Below, piece after piece: positions 1-7,190 of a stretch of 11,545 nt of DNA (position 1 is its first letter; each line of letters begins with the position of its first letter). Under the pieces are notes generated by a model. It saw nothing but the letters and a program-made list of their open reading frames with translations. It was not told where the DNA came from and did no database searches. Made by a program: the position numbers and the translations under genes. Location of the stretch: NCBI GenBank assembly GCA_016210895.1, contig JACQTG010000142.1:1-11545 (forward strand), read 5' to 3'. Source of the stretch: Acidobacteriota bacterium (GTDB lineage: Bacteria > Acidobacteriota > Terriglobia > Acidoferrales > 2-02-FULL-67-57).

Positions 1-16
1 CGTAGGGGGTGCGTGT

Positions 17-22
17 TAGGAT
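17..22 (+). promoter_or_regulatory. Possible -10 box upstream of the SRP RNA
   Basis: TAGGAT matches the sigma70 -10 consensus TATAAT at four of six positions. It would start transcription around base 29, about a dozen bases before the SRP RNA closing stem at 42. The matching -35 would lie left of the window edge, so the promoter cannot be confirmed. It is offered only because a structural RNA needs a promoter nearby and this is the best candidate visible. Confidence 0.25.
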
Positions 23-41
23 GTCACTGGACTCGGAATTC

Positions 42-152
42 GGATCAGACTTCGGGCTCTTCGCGACCGAGCCTCGCCAACCCCGCCAGGTCCGGAAGGA
101 AGCAACGGTAGCGAGTCACCCGGTGTGTTGCAGACAACCCGGGGTCTGATCC
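42..152 (+). ncRNA. ffs: Small bacterial signal recognition particle RNA (4.5S type)
   Basis: This is the RNA scaffold of the signal recognition particle, which binds Ffh and directs nascent membrane and secreted proteins to FtsY. The hallmark apical domain is at about 86-108, with the near-invariant core AGGTCCGGAAGGAAGCA at 88-104, including the GGAA tetraloop at 94-97 and the asymmetric AGCA side that Ffh reads. The ends close a long helix: 42-50 pairs perfectly with 144-152, and 51-56 continues with 138-143 using two G-T wobbles. An inner helix, 73-77 with 111-115, supports the single-hairpin fold. At about 111 nt it is the short form without an Alu domain. The exact transcript ends are inferred from the stem. 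It lies 28 bases upstream of dnaX, a common arrangement in bacteria. Confidence 0.93.
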
Positions 153-155
153 CTG

Positions 156-170
156 CTCTCGTGGCGAGGG
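156..170 (+). promoter_or_regulatory. Hairpin covering the likely dnaX ribosome-binding site
   Basis: Bases 156-161 (CTCTCG) can pair with 165-170 (CGAGGG) around a three-base loop, giving six pairs including one G-T. The 3' arm contains GAGGG, the only Shine-Dalgarno-like sequence before the dnaX ATG at 181, with 10 bases between. The hairpin starts four bases after the SRP RNA closing stem. It has no following T-run, so it does not look like an intrinsic terminator. It could limit dnaX translation or help define the SRP RNA 3' end. The pairing is seen in the sequence; the role is inferred. Confidence 0.4.
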
Positions 171-180
171 TGCCTGCACG

Positions 181-1833
181 ATGACCTATCAGGTAATTGC
201 CCGCAAGTATCGTCCGCAAACCTTCGACGCCGTCATCGGGCAAGCCCCCATCGTACAGACGCTCCAGAACGCCATCACGGAAAATCAGCTCGCGCATGCC
301 TACATTTTTTCCGGTATGCGCGGCGTCGGTAAAACGACCACGGCGCGCATCCTGGCGAAGGCGGTCAACTGCGTCAAGGGCCCGACGGTTGCCCCGTGCG
401 GCAAGTGCGATCCCTGCCGGGAAATCGCCGAAGGCCGAGCCGTGGACGTCATCGAAGTGGACGCGGCCTCGAACCGCGGCATTGACGAGATTCGCGAGCT
501 GCGGGAGAACGTCCGCTACCTGCCCGCGCGCGACCCCTACAAGGTCTTCATCATCGACGAAGCCCATATGCTCACCCCGGAGGCGTTCAACGCTCTGCTG
601 AAGACGCTCGAAGAACCGCCGCCGCGCGTCCTCTTCGTTCTCGCCACCACCGAACCCCAGAAACTTCCCACCACCATCCGCTCGCGCTGCCAAAGCTTCC
701 ATTTCCGCAGCATCGGCTTCTCCGAGGTGTTGGGCGTGCTGGAGCGCGTGGCGCGCGAGGAGAAGGTGAGAGTCCAGCCCGAGGCACTGGCGGTGATGAC
801 GCGCGCGGCTGAAGGGAGCCTGCGCGATGCCCTCTCCATCCTCGACCAGGCCATCGCCTACAGTGGCGGAGAAGTCACCGCCGAGCAGGTGCGCGAGCTG
901 CTGGGGGTGGTGAGCCACGAGGCCCTGGACCGGCTGATGGGTGCGGTGGCGGAGCGTTCACCGGAGCAAGTCCTGCGGCTGGTCGATGAGCTGGTTCGCG
1001 AAGGGCACAACCTGCAGCACTTCTGCCGCGAAGCCTTGCGTCACGTCCGCAACCTGCTCGTGGTTCGAATTGCGGGGGCGGAGAGCGAACTCGCCGAAGC
1101 CGTGGGGCCCGAGCGCGAGCGCCTGGCGGCGGCCGCTGAACCGTTCCTGGAGGAAGACCTGCTCCGCTTTTTCCAGACACTCCTCCGTGCGGAAGGCGAG
1201 CTGCGTTGGTCTCCCCAGCCGCGCCTGCACCTCGAACTGGAGCTGCTCAAGATGGTTGAAGCTGAACGGCTGGCTTCGCTGGAGGAGCTGCTGGCGGAAC
1301 TCGGCGGCAACCAAGCCCCGGCCGAGGCTGCTTCCGCGGGACGCGTGTCCGCGAAAGCCAACCCAGCTCCCTCAGGCGTCGCGCCGCGGACGCCCACCCA
1401 GATTGTTCCGCCGACACCCTCCGCGGCTGCACCCTCAAGCAGCTTGACGGCCCAGCAGATCCAACGGATCAAAGCCGCAGTCTACGCGCGCTCGAAGTTC
1501 TTGGGCTCGTTCGTCGAGCAGGTCGCCGACTGGCAGTTCGAGAACAGCGAGCTGGTGCTCTGGTTCTCGCCCGAAAACCGAACCCTGGCGCAGATGCTCG
1601 ACAGCAAGCAACAGGAAACCCTGGGGCTTATCCTGAGCGAAGTGCTCGTTCAGAAGGCGCGCGTGCGCGTCAAGCTGAGCAAGAGTGCGGCCCCGCCTGC
1701 GGTCCCAAATCTGGAAGAGCGCGCCCGCAATCATCCCGTCGTGCAGGCGCTCTACCAGCGGCTGGGAGGAAGGATCCGCGTGGAAGATCTCTCGGGAGGG
1801 GTGGCGCCCGGGCGGCCCGAAGGTGAAGAATGA
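181..1833 (+). CDS. dnaX: DNA polymerase III subunit tau/gamma (clamp-loader ATPase)
   Basis: DnaX is the AAA+ motor of the clamp loader that opens the beta clamp and places it on primed DNA; the long tau form also ties polymerase cores and helicase together. The N-terminus MTYQVIARKYRPQTF is the family's usual start, which fixes the ATG. Visible motifs are Walker A GMRGVGKTTTA (residues 45-55), zinc-binding cysteines C64, C73, C76 and C79 (Cx8CxxCxxC), Walker B VFIIDEAH (122-129), sensor 1 LATTEPQKLP (154-163), the SRC arginine-finger motif (168-170) and sensor 2 in GSLRDALS (R215). A Pro/Ala/Ser-rich linker covers roughly residues 373-418. The C-terminal region from about 420 to 550 follows, with WQFENSELVLWF resembling other DnaX tails. 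At 550 residues it is between E. coli gamma (431) and tau (643). I see no A-rich slippery heptamer near the linker, so a frameshifted gamma form is not obvious. The stop overlaps the next gene by 4 bases. Confidence 0.97.
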   Translation: MTYQVIARKYRPQTFDAVIGQAPIVQTLQNAITENQLAHAYIFSGMRGVGKTTTARILAKAVNCVKGPTVAPCGKCDPCREIAEGRAVDVIEVDAASNRGIDEIRELRENVRYLPARDPYKVFIIDEAHMLTPEAFNALLKTLEEPPPRVLFVLATTEPQKLPTTIRSRCQSFHFRSIGFSEVLGVLERVAREEKVRVQPEALAVMTRAAEGSLRDALSILDQAIAYSGGEVTAEQVRELLGVVSHEALDRLMGAVAERSPEQVLRLVDELVREGHNLQHFCREALRHVRNLLVVRIAGAESELAEAVGPERERLAAAAEPFLEEDLLRFFQTLLRAEGELRWSPQPRLHLELELLKMVEAERLASLEELLAELGGNQAPAEAASAGRVSAKANPAPSGVAPRTPTQIVPPTPSAAAPSSSLTAQQIQRIKAAVYARSKFLGSFVEQVADWQFENSELVLWFSPENRTLAQMLDSKQQETLGLILSEVLVQKARVRVKLSKSAAPPAVPNLEERARNHPVVQALYQRLGGRIRVEDLSGGVAPGRPEGEE

Positions 1834-2138
1834 AAAACCTGCAACAGATGGTGAGCCAAGTTCGGCAATTCCAGGAGCAACTGCAGAAGCGGCTGTCGGA
1901 GATTGTGGTCGAGGCCTCAGCTGGCGGTGGCATGGTGACGGTGAAGATGAACGGGCAGAAGCAGCTCCTGGCCTTGCACATCGACCCCGAAGCCTGGGCC
2001 AGCAATGACCGCGAGATGCTGCAAGACGTCATTGTGGCCGCTGTCAATGGAGCCACGCGCAAAGTGGACACGGAACTCAGCGACCAAATGAAACAGTTTG
2101 CCGGTGGGCTACCCTTCAATCTGCCGGGCTTGTTCTAA
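1830..2138 (+). CDS. ebfC: YbaB/EbfC family nucleoid-associated protein
   Basis: This small homodimeric DNA-binding protein family coats the nucleoid and is encoded between dnaX and recR in many bacteria. The 102-residue product has the family's layout: an N-terminal amphipathic helix rich in Gln and Met (residues 1-25), a beta-hairpin region with ASAGGGMVTVKMNGQ (about 30-43), the LHIDPEAW stretch (about 49-56), and a C-terminal helix containing the dimer-forming DVIVAAVNGA segment (66-75). It ends in a Pro/Gly/Phe-rich tail, as EbfC proteins usually do. The ATG overlaps the dnaX stop as ATGA, which implies translational coupling, and AAGGTGA just upstream can serve as the ribosome-binding site. 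The position between dnaX and recR supports the assignment as much as the sequence does. The family's exact cellular role is still debated. Confidence 0.93.
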   Translation: MKNLQQMVSQVRQFQEQLQKRLSEIVVEASAGGGMVTVKMNGQKQLLALHIDPEAWASNDREMLQDVIVAAVNGATRKVDTELSDQMKQFAGGLPFNLPGLF

Positions 2139-2141
2139 GCG

Positions 2142-2741
2142 ATGAAGGAATTTGCCCAGCCCATTGCCCGCCTGGTGGACGAGCTGAAACGTCTGCCCGG
2201 GGTCGGGCAGAAAACGGCGCAACGGTTGGCCTTTCACATCCTCCGGCAGCCAACCGAGGAAGCCCTGCGGCTGGCCGACGCCATCCGCGACGCCAAGCAG
2301 ACCGTGCGCGCGTGCAGTGTGTGCAACAACATCACCGATCAAGACCCGTGTGCCTTTTGCAGCTCGCCCACGCGCAACCGCAAGCTCATCTGCGTCGTGG
2401 AGGAGCCGCACGATATTGTCAACATCGAGAAGACGCGCCAGTTTGGCGGGCTCTATCACGTGCTGGGTGGCGTCATCGCGCCCTTGCAGGGCGTGGGCCC
2501 GGAGCAACTGAAAGTCAAGGGGTTGCTGGAGCGGCTGCAGAACGGCACTGTCGACGAAATCATTATTGCCACGAATCCCAATGCGGAAGGGGAAGCGACG
2601 GCCCTTTATCTTTCGCGGTTGATCAAGCCGCTGGGCATCAAAGTCACGCGCATTGCCATGGGCATTCCCGTGGGCAGCGACCTGGAGTACGCCGACGAAG
2701 TCACCTTGCAGCGCGCGCTCGAAGGCCGCCGCGAGCTCTGA
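2142..2741 (+). CDS. recR: Recombination mediator RecR
   Basis: RecR works with RecO (and RecF) to load RecA onto SSB-coated single-stranded DNA at gaps. The 199-residue length is standard. Domains in order are an N-terminal helix-hairpin-helix motif [15 protein letters not shown] (residues 18-32), a Cys4 zinc finger (C58, C61, C70, C73), and a TOPRIM domain from about residue 81. The TOPRIM acidic motif is CVVEEPHDI (84-92), followed by [20 protein letters not shown] and the conserved [15 protein letters not shown] stretch. The C-terminal [15 protein letters not shown], with the Walker-B-like region and final helix, is also typical. It begins three bases after the ybaB stop with no clear Shine-Dalgarno, so it is probably translated by coupling with ybaB. 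I see nothing missing or altered. Confidence 0.97.
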   Translation: MKEFAQPIARLVDELKRLPGVGQKTAQRLAFHILRQPTEEALRLADAIRDAKQTVRACSVCNNITDQDPCAFCSSPTRNRKLICVVEEPHDIVNIEKTRQFGGLYHVLGGVIAPLQGVGPEQLKVKGLLERLQNGTVDEIIIATNPNAEGEATALYLSRLIKPLGIKVTRIAMGIPVGSDLEYADEVTLQRALEGRREL

Positions 2742-2781
2742 GTGAGTCGGATTCCGGCGACTGCCCAGCGATGCTTTCTCC

Positions 2782-3459
2782 ATGCCCAACTACGCCTACC
2801 TCAGCCTGTGGTTTCACGACGGCTCACCGGCTGTCGTGATCGCTCAGGTCGCGAAACTCTTTCGCCTATTTCCCCTCTCACCCCAGGAGCCGGGTTTTCG
2901 CTCCTCTGTCATCCGTGCGCTGGACCCATCTCAGCCGGCCCTAATCGAACAGGACGTTCTCTTTACCGTGGAAGAAATCAGCAGCCACCTCGCCGAGTTT
3001 TTCCAGGCCGACTGTGCCGCCGAGCTGCGCGCCTACTGGGACCTCTGGATCTACGACGCCCGGGAGAAGTGGCGCGAAAGTCCTTCCCCGGTGGAATTCC
3101 TGGTTCAAGGCGAACAGTATGACGACGGGATCTTTGCCGAGAATGGGCACGTCCAAATCACTTTGGGTCTCGAGCACCTCTTCACCGGGCACGCAGGCAT
3201 TCTGCATGGTAGCCAGGCCGAGCTGACCCCCGAGCAGTTCACCGCCCGGGCCGAATATGAATTCGCCCTTACGCTGCAAGAACCGGAGATGTTGGAAGCC
3301 TACCGGCTGCATACACTGGAGAACATCCGCCGCGTGCTGGCCTGGGAACGCGCCCTGTGGGCCAACCTTGCGATTCGGCGGCGGCGTCTCTGGTCAGAAG
3401 GCGAATCCGATCTAGAACGGTCCCTCGACAAAATCCTCATGCACCGCGCAAGCCCGTAG
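2782..3459 (+). CDS. Unrecognised soluble protein, 225 residues
   Basis: I do not recognise a named family. The ATG at 2782 is the only canonical start in this frame, because an in-frame TGA lies at 2743-2745; no good Shine-Dalgarno is seen before it. There is no signal peptide or membrane segment. The product is rich in aromatic and acidic residues in the middle: AYWDLWIYDAREKW (about 85-98), then GEQYDDGIFAENGHVQITLGLEHLF (about 112-136), which looks like a compact conserved core. The C-terminal third is strongly helical and charged (LHTLENIRRVLAWERALWANLAIRRRRLW) and could form a coiled coil or a dimer interface. It follows recR by 40 bases and may be the last gene of the dnaX-ybaB-recR unit. 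Codon use resembles its neighbours, so it looks native and expressed. A function cannot be assigned. Confidence 0.85.
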   Translation: MPNYAYLSLWFHDGSPAVVIAQVAKLFRLFPLSPQEPGFRSSVIRALDPSQPALIEQDVLFTVEEISSHLAEFFQADCAAELRAYWDLWIYDAREKWRESPSPVEFLVQGEQYDDGIFAENGHVQITLGLEHLFTGHAGILHGSQAELTPEQFTARAEYEFALTLQEPEMLEAYRLHTLENIRRVLAWERALWANLAIRRRRLWSEGESDLERSLDKILMHRASP

Positions 3460-3485
3460 CCAAGAAGCCAGCGAGCCTTTATAAT
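3457..3485 (+). promoter_or_regulatory. Sigma70-type promoter for the ABC exporter-lpxB operon
   Basis: In the 56-base gap before the first ABC gene there is a perfect TATAAT at 3480-3485. A -35-like TAGCCA lies at 3457-3462 (four of six matches to TTGACA), with exactly 17 bases between the two boxes. The -35 element overlaps the stop codon of the upstream gene. Transcription would start near 3492, leaving a leader of about 24 bases before the ATG at 3516. A perfect -10 with ideal spacing in GC-rich DNA, in the only sizeable gap between coding genes of this strand, makes it a good candidate. It was not tested. Confidence 0.6.
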
Positions 3486-3515
3486 CATTCTTTCTGAAGC
3501 CCTCACCGGGACTCT

Positions 3516-5291
3516 ATGACCGACGAATTCAGCGCCTTTCGATCTCGAACCGTCTATCAGCAACTGCGTCCGCTGAGGCGTTATCTGGCGCGTTACCGGC
3601 GCGCGCTGGTGGTGGGCACGCTTATGCTCGTGCTCACCAACGTCGTCTGGATGCTCTTTCCGCGCGTGGTGGGGGCCGCCATCGACGCGCTGCGCACGGA
3701 GTTCACCCGCGACCGCCTCCTCACCTTCGCTCTCCTGCTGGTGGGTATTGCGGTGGCTACGGGCTTCTTCCGCTTCTGGATGCGCTGGATCCTGATCGGC
3801 GTCTCGCGCGACATCGAGTACGACTTGCGCAACGACCTCTTCCGGCACCTCGCCCGTCAGAGCTCCAGCTTTTATAGCCGCCAGCGCACGGGCGACCTGA
3901 TGACCCGTTCCACGAGCGACCTGTGCTACGTCCGCATGGTGCTGGGGCCGGGAATCATGTATTCCGCCAACGCCTTGATCGCCTTCCCGCTCGCAATAGC
4001 CTGGATGGTTTACCTGGATTGGCGGTTGACGCTCTGCGTGCTCGTGCCCGTCCCGATTGTGTCTTATGCGGTCAAACGTTTTGGCCAGCTCATTCACGAA
4101 CGGTCCGAGCGCATCCAGGCCAAATTCTCCGAGCTGACGGCGCGGGTGCAGGAGAATTTGGCCGGCGTGCGGCTGCTGCGCGCCTTCTGCCAGGAAAAGC
4201 CGGAGCAGCGCGCCTTCGACCGCCTGAACCGCGAATTCATCGAGGAGAACAAGCGCCTGATTGTCGTGCAGGGGTTGTTCTGGCCTTGCCTGGAAGCTCT
4301 GTTGGGAGTCGCCTTCCTTCTGGTGTTGTGGCTGGGCGGCCGGTCGGTGCTCGACGGCCGGATCACGCTCGGGGCGTTTGTGGCGTTCACGCAATACATG
4401 CTGTTCCTGACTTGGCCCATGATCGCCCTGGGCTGGGTGGTCAACCTTTTCGAGCGCGGCGCCGCTTCGATGGGTCGCATCGACCACTTGCTGACCACGG
4501 AACCCGCCATCCTTGACCGAGCGACAACCGGAGCGCCCTCCGAAATCCGGGGCGAGATCGAGTTCCGCAACCTCAGCTTCCGCTACAACGGCGTTCCCGT
4601 ATTGCGCAACCTCAACCTGAAGATTGCCGCGGGCCAAACCGTGGCCATTGTAGGCCCGACCGGGTCGGGCAAGAGCACCCTGATCAGTTTGCTGCCACGG
4701 CTCTACGACCCGCCGCCCGGTACACTCCGTATTGACGGTATTCCCATCGAGGCGCACCGCCTGGAGACGTTGCGGCAGGCTATCGGCTTTGTGCCGCAGG
4801 AGACTTTTCTCTTCAGTGACACCCTGCGGGAAAACATTGCCTTCGGCGTGGAGAATGCCTCCGACGAGAAGATCCGGGAAGCCGCCACCATCGCAGGCTT
4901 GGCCGAAGATGTTCAAGAATTCCCGCGAGGCTACGACACGCTGGTGGGCGAGCGCGGCTTGACCTTGTCGGGTGGCCAGAAGCAACGGACGGCGATCTCG
5001 CGGGCGCTGCTGCGCGATCCGTGCATCCTGGTTCTGGACGACGCGCTCTCGAGTGTCGACACCTACACCGAGGAGAAGATTCTGCGGCGGCTTTCGGGCG
5101 TGATGCGGGCGCGCACGACGATCCTGATCTCCCATCGCGTCTCGACCGTGCGCCATGCTGACCTGATCGTTGTGCTCAAGGAGGGGGAGGTCGTGGAACG
5201 AGGCACCCACGAAGAACTGCTCGCTCAGGGCGGCTACTACTACGACCTCTACCAGAAGCAGTTGCTCGAGGAGGAGCTGGAGCGCGCATGA
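3516..5291 (+). CDS. ABC exporter half-transporter, subunit with degenerate catalytic site (BmrC/TM287-like)
   Basis: This 591-residue type IV ABC exporter has six transmembrane helices fused to one ATPase domain. Hydrophobic segments lie at roughly 30-52, 68-88, 145-165, 168-188, 254-275 and 288-312. The nucleotide-binding domain has Walker A GPTGSGKST (380-388), Q-loop Q428, an intact signature LSGGQ (484-488), Walker B LVLDD and H-loop H540. The residue after Walker B is Asp (D509), where an active ATPase has Glu. That Glu-to-Asp change is the known mark of the non-catalytic subunit in heterodimeric exporters such as TM287/288, LmrCD and BmrCD. Its stop overlaps the start of the next gene (ATGA), as expected for a co-translated partner. 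The substrate is not shown by the sequence; drugs, lipids or peptides are possible, and the downstream lpxB makes a lipid attractive. Confidence 0.93.
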   Translation: MTDEFSAFRSRTVYQQLRPLRRYLARYRRALVVGTLMLVLTNVVWMLFPRVVGAAIDALRTEFTRDRLLTFALLLVGIAVATGFFRFWMRWILIGVSRDIEYDLRNDLFRHLARQSSSFYSRQRTGDLMTRSTSDLCYVRMVLGPGIMYSANALIAFPLAIAWMVYLDWRLTLCVLVPVPIVSYAVKRFGQLIHERSERIQAKFSELTARVQENLAGVRLLRAFCQEKPEQRAFDRLNREFIEENKRLIVVQGLFWPCLEALLGVAFLLVLWLGGRSVLDGRITLGAFVAFTQYMLFLTWPMIALGWVVNLFERGAASMGRIDHLLTTEPAILDRATTGAPSEIRGEIEFRNLSFRYNGVPVLRNLNLKIAAGQTVAIVGPTGSGKSTLISLLPRLYDPPPGTLRIDGIPIEAHRLETLRQAIGFVPQETFLFSDTLRENIAFGVENASDEKIREAATIAGLAEDVQEFPRGYDTLVGERGLTLSGGQKQRTAISRALLRDPCILVLDDALSSVDTYTEEKILRRLSGVMRARTTILISHRVSTVRHADLIVVLKEGEVVERGTHEELLAQGGYYYDLYQKQLLEEELERA

Positions 5292-7171
5292 GCGAGGGCT
5301 TCCACGAAGAAGAAGTCCTGGGCAAGGCGTACGACAGCCGCTTGATGAAGCGACTGTTGCGCTACCTGCGCCCCTATCGCGGCGCCGTGGTGCTGGCGGT
5401 GGCGCTCATCATTTCGTATTCCATCTTGCAGGTCGCTGTCCCTCTCTTCTTCAAAGTGGCGGTCGACCGCTATCTGAGCGGCGCGGACGCCGTGCCCGAA
5501 GCCCCACTCCTGGCAGGGAAGCTCGCTACGGTGATGCGCCAACTGCCGGCTGACCCGCTGCTGGGCTTGAACTGGCTGGCTGTCGTCCTGCTCGTGGTGC
5601 TGGCCGGTGCCTTCCTGATTCAGTATGCACAGGTCTTCCTGATGCAGATGACCGGCCAGCGGGTGATGTACGACCTGCGGATGCAAATCTTCGGCCATCT
5701 GCAGCGGCTGCCGATCGCCTTCTACGACCGCAACCCGGTGGGTCGGCTGGTCACCCGGGTCACCACCGACGTGGATGTGCTGAACGAGATGTTCACCTCG
5801 GGCGTGGTGGCTATTTTTGGCGACTTCTTTACCCTGCTCGGAATTGTCGCCGTGATGCTCTATCTCAACTGGAAGCTGGCTCTGCTCACGTTCTCCGTCC
5901 TCCCGTTCATCCTGCTTGTCACGCTCGTCTTTCGCAAACTCGTCCGCGACTGCTACCGCCGCATCCGGATCGCCGTCGCCCGCATCAACGCCTTCCTCAA
6001 CGAACACTTGACCGGGATGAGCGTGGTGCAGCTCTTCAATCGCGAGCGCCGGGCGTCGAGCCAGTTTGACCGCGTAAACCGCGATCATATGCTCGCTTTC
6101 AAGGATGCCATCCTCGCCCACGCCTGGTTCTATCCGGCGGTGGAAATTCTTTCCGCTATTGCTATCGCCCTGACTATCTGGTTTGGCGGCCTCCAGGTGC
6201 TGGAAGGCGTGGCGCGGGGCGTCAGCGCCAGCGCCACGGCGGGGACGCTGGTGGCCTTCATTCTCTACGCCCAGCGCTTCTTCCGTCCCATCATGGACTT
6301 GAGCGAAAAGTACAACATCCTCCAGTCGGCCATGGCTAGCGCAGAGCGCATTTTCAAGCTGCTGGATGCCGAGATTACGATTACCTCGCCGGCGCAGCCC
6401 ACGCGGATCCCGAGCGCGCAAGGACGGGTGGAATTCCGCAACCTCTGGTTCGCCTACCGGGACGAAGAATGGGTGCTGCAAGACATCAATTTCGTCATTG
6501 AGCCGGGCGAGATGGTCGCCATCGTCGGCCATACGGGCGCCGGCAAGACTACCCTGACCAATCTCCTCCTCCGCTTCTACGATGTCCGGCGCGGCCAAAT
6601 CGTGCTCGACGGCGAGGACATCCGAAACCTCGACCTGCATGCCCTTCGGCAGAACTTCGGCATCGTCCTCCAAGACCCTTTCCTGTTTTCGGGCACGCTG
6701 GCGAGCAACGTGCGCCTGGGGACCGACCGCATGCCCGATGAAGCGGTCGAGCGAGCGCTGGCACACGTCAACCTGCATGGCTTCGTGGCCAGCTTGCCCG
6801 ACGGACTCAAGCACGAAGTGCGCGAGCGCGGCGCCACCCTCTCGGTCGGGCAGAAGCAGCTCATTTCCTTCGCCCGGGCACTCGCTCACGACCCGCAAAT
6901 CTTGATTCTCGACGAAGCAACCTCGAGCGTGGACACGCAGACGGAGTTTCAGATTCGCGCGGCACTGGAGCGGTTGGTGGAGGGCCGCACATCCATCGTC
7001 ATCGCGCACCGCCTCTCGACCGTGCAGCGGGCGGACAAGATTCTCGTGCTGCACAAGGGAAGACTCCGCGAGATGGGGACACACCAGGAACTGTTGGCGC
7101 AGCGAGGGATCTACTACAAGCTCTATCAACTCCAGTATCGCGACCAAGAACTGGCGGTCGCCGACGACTGA
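5288..7171 (+). CDS. ABC exporter half-transporter, catalytic subunit (BmrD/TM288-like)
   Basis: This is the partner of the preceding gene: 627 residues, six transmembrane helices plus an ATPase domain. TM1 is about 33-55 and TM2 about 96-118, separated by an unusually long external loop of some 33 residues (62-95). The ATPase domain has Walker A GHTGAGKTT (414-422), Q-loop Q462, Walker B LILDEATS with catalytic Glu E543, and H-loop H574. The signature is LSVGQ (518-522), with Val replacing the first Gly of LSGGQ. In the dimer, its Walker A/B and E543 would pair with the normal LSGGQ of subunit one to form the working ATP site. Its LSVGQ would pair with the Asp-containing site of subunit one to form the degenerate site. 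The ATGA overlap implies 1:1 synthesis. lpxB follows 19 bases later, probably in the same transcript. Confidence 0.93.
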   Translation: MSEGFHEEEVLGKAYDSRLMKRLLRYLRPYRGAVVLAVALIISYSILQVAVPLFFKVAVDRYLSGADAVPEAPLLAGKLATVMRQLPADPLLGLNWLAVVLLVVLAGAFLIQYAQVFLMQMTGQRVMYDLRMQIFGHLQRLPIAFYDRNPVGRLVTRVTTDVDVLNEMFTSGVVAIFGDFFTLLGIVAVMLYLNWKLALLTFSVLPFILLVTLVFRKLVRDCYRRIRIAVARINAFLNEHLTGMSVVQLFNRERRASSQFDRVNRDHMLAFKDAILAHAWFYPAVEILSAIAIALTIWFGGLQVLEGVARGVSASATAGTLVAFILYAQRFFRPIMDLSEKYNILQSAMASAERIFKLLDAEITITSPAQPTRIPSAQGRVEFRNLWFAYRDEEWVLQDINFVIEPGEMVAIVGHTGAGKTTLTNLLLRFYDVRRGQIVLDGEDIRNLDLHALRQNFGIVLQDPFLFSGTLASNVRLGTDRMPDEAVERALAHVNLHGFVASLPDGLKHEVRERGATLSVGQKQLISFARALAHDPQILILDEATSSVDTQTEFQIRAALERLVEGRTSIVIAHRLSTVQRADKILVLHKGRLREMGTHQELLAQRGIYYKLYQLQYRDQELAVADD

Positions 7172-7190
7172 GCGCGGGCAGCTTGCTGTT

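Noticed and set aside
156..175. Hairpin after the SRP RNA as an intrinsic terminator.
   Set aside because: It is not followed by a T-rich tract; the next bases are TGCCTGCACG and then the dnaX start.
16..918. A 300-codon minus-strand open frame across the SRP RNA and the 5' part of dnaX.
   Set aside because: It covers a structural RNA and the AAA+ domain of dnaX, both clear on the + strand.
2742..3122. A GTG-started frame of 126 codons immediately after the recR stop.
   Set aside because: It is out of frame with the better 225-residue gene at 2782-3459, is Arg/Pro-rich as off-frame translations are, and ends inside that gene.
3300..5210. A 636-codon open frame on the minus strand, opposite the first ABC gene.
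   Set aside because: The + strand frame here encodes an unmistakable ABC exporter with every ATPase motif. Long antisense open frames are expected in GC-rich genes, and this one has no recognisable domain or start signal.
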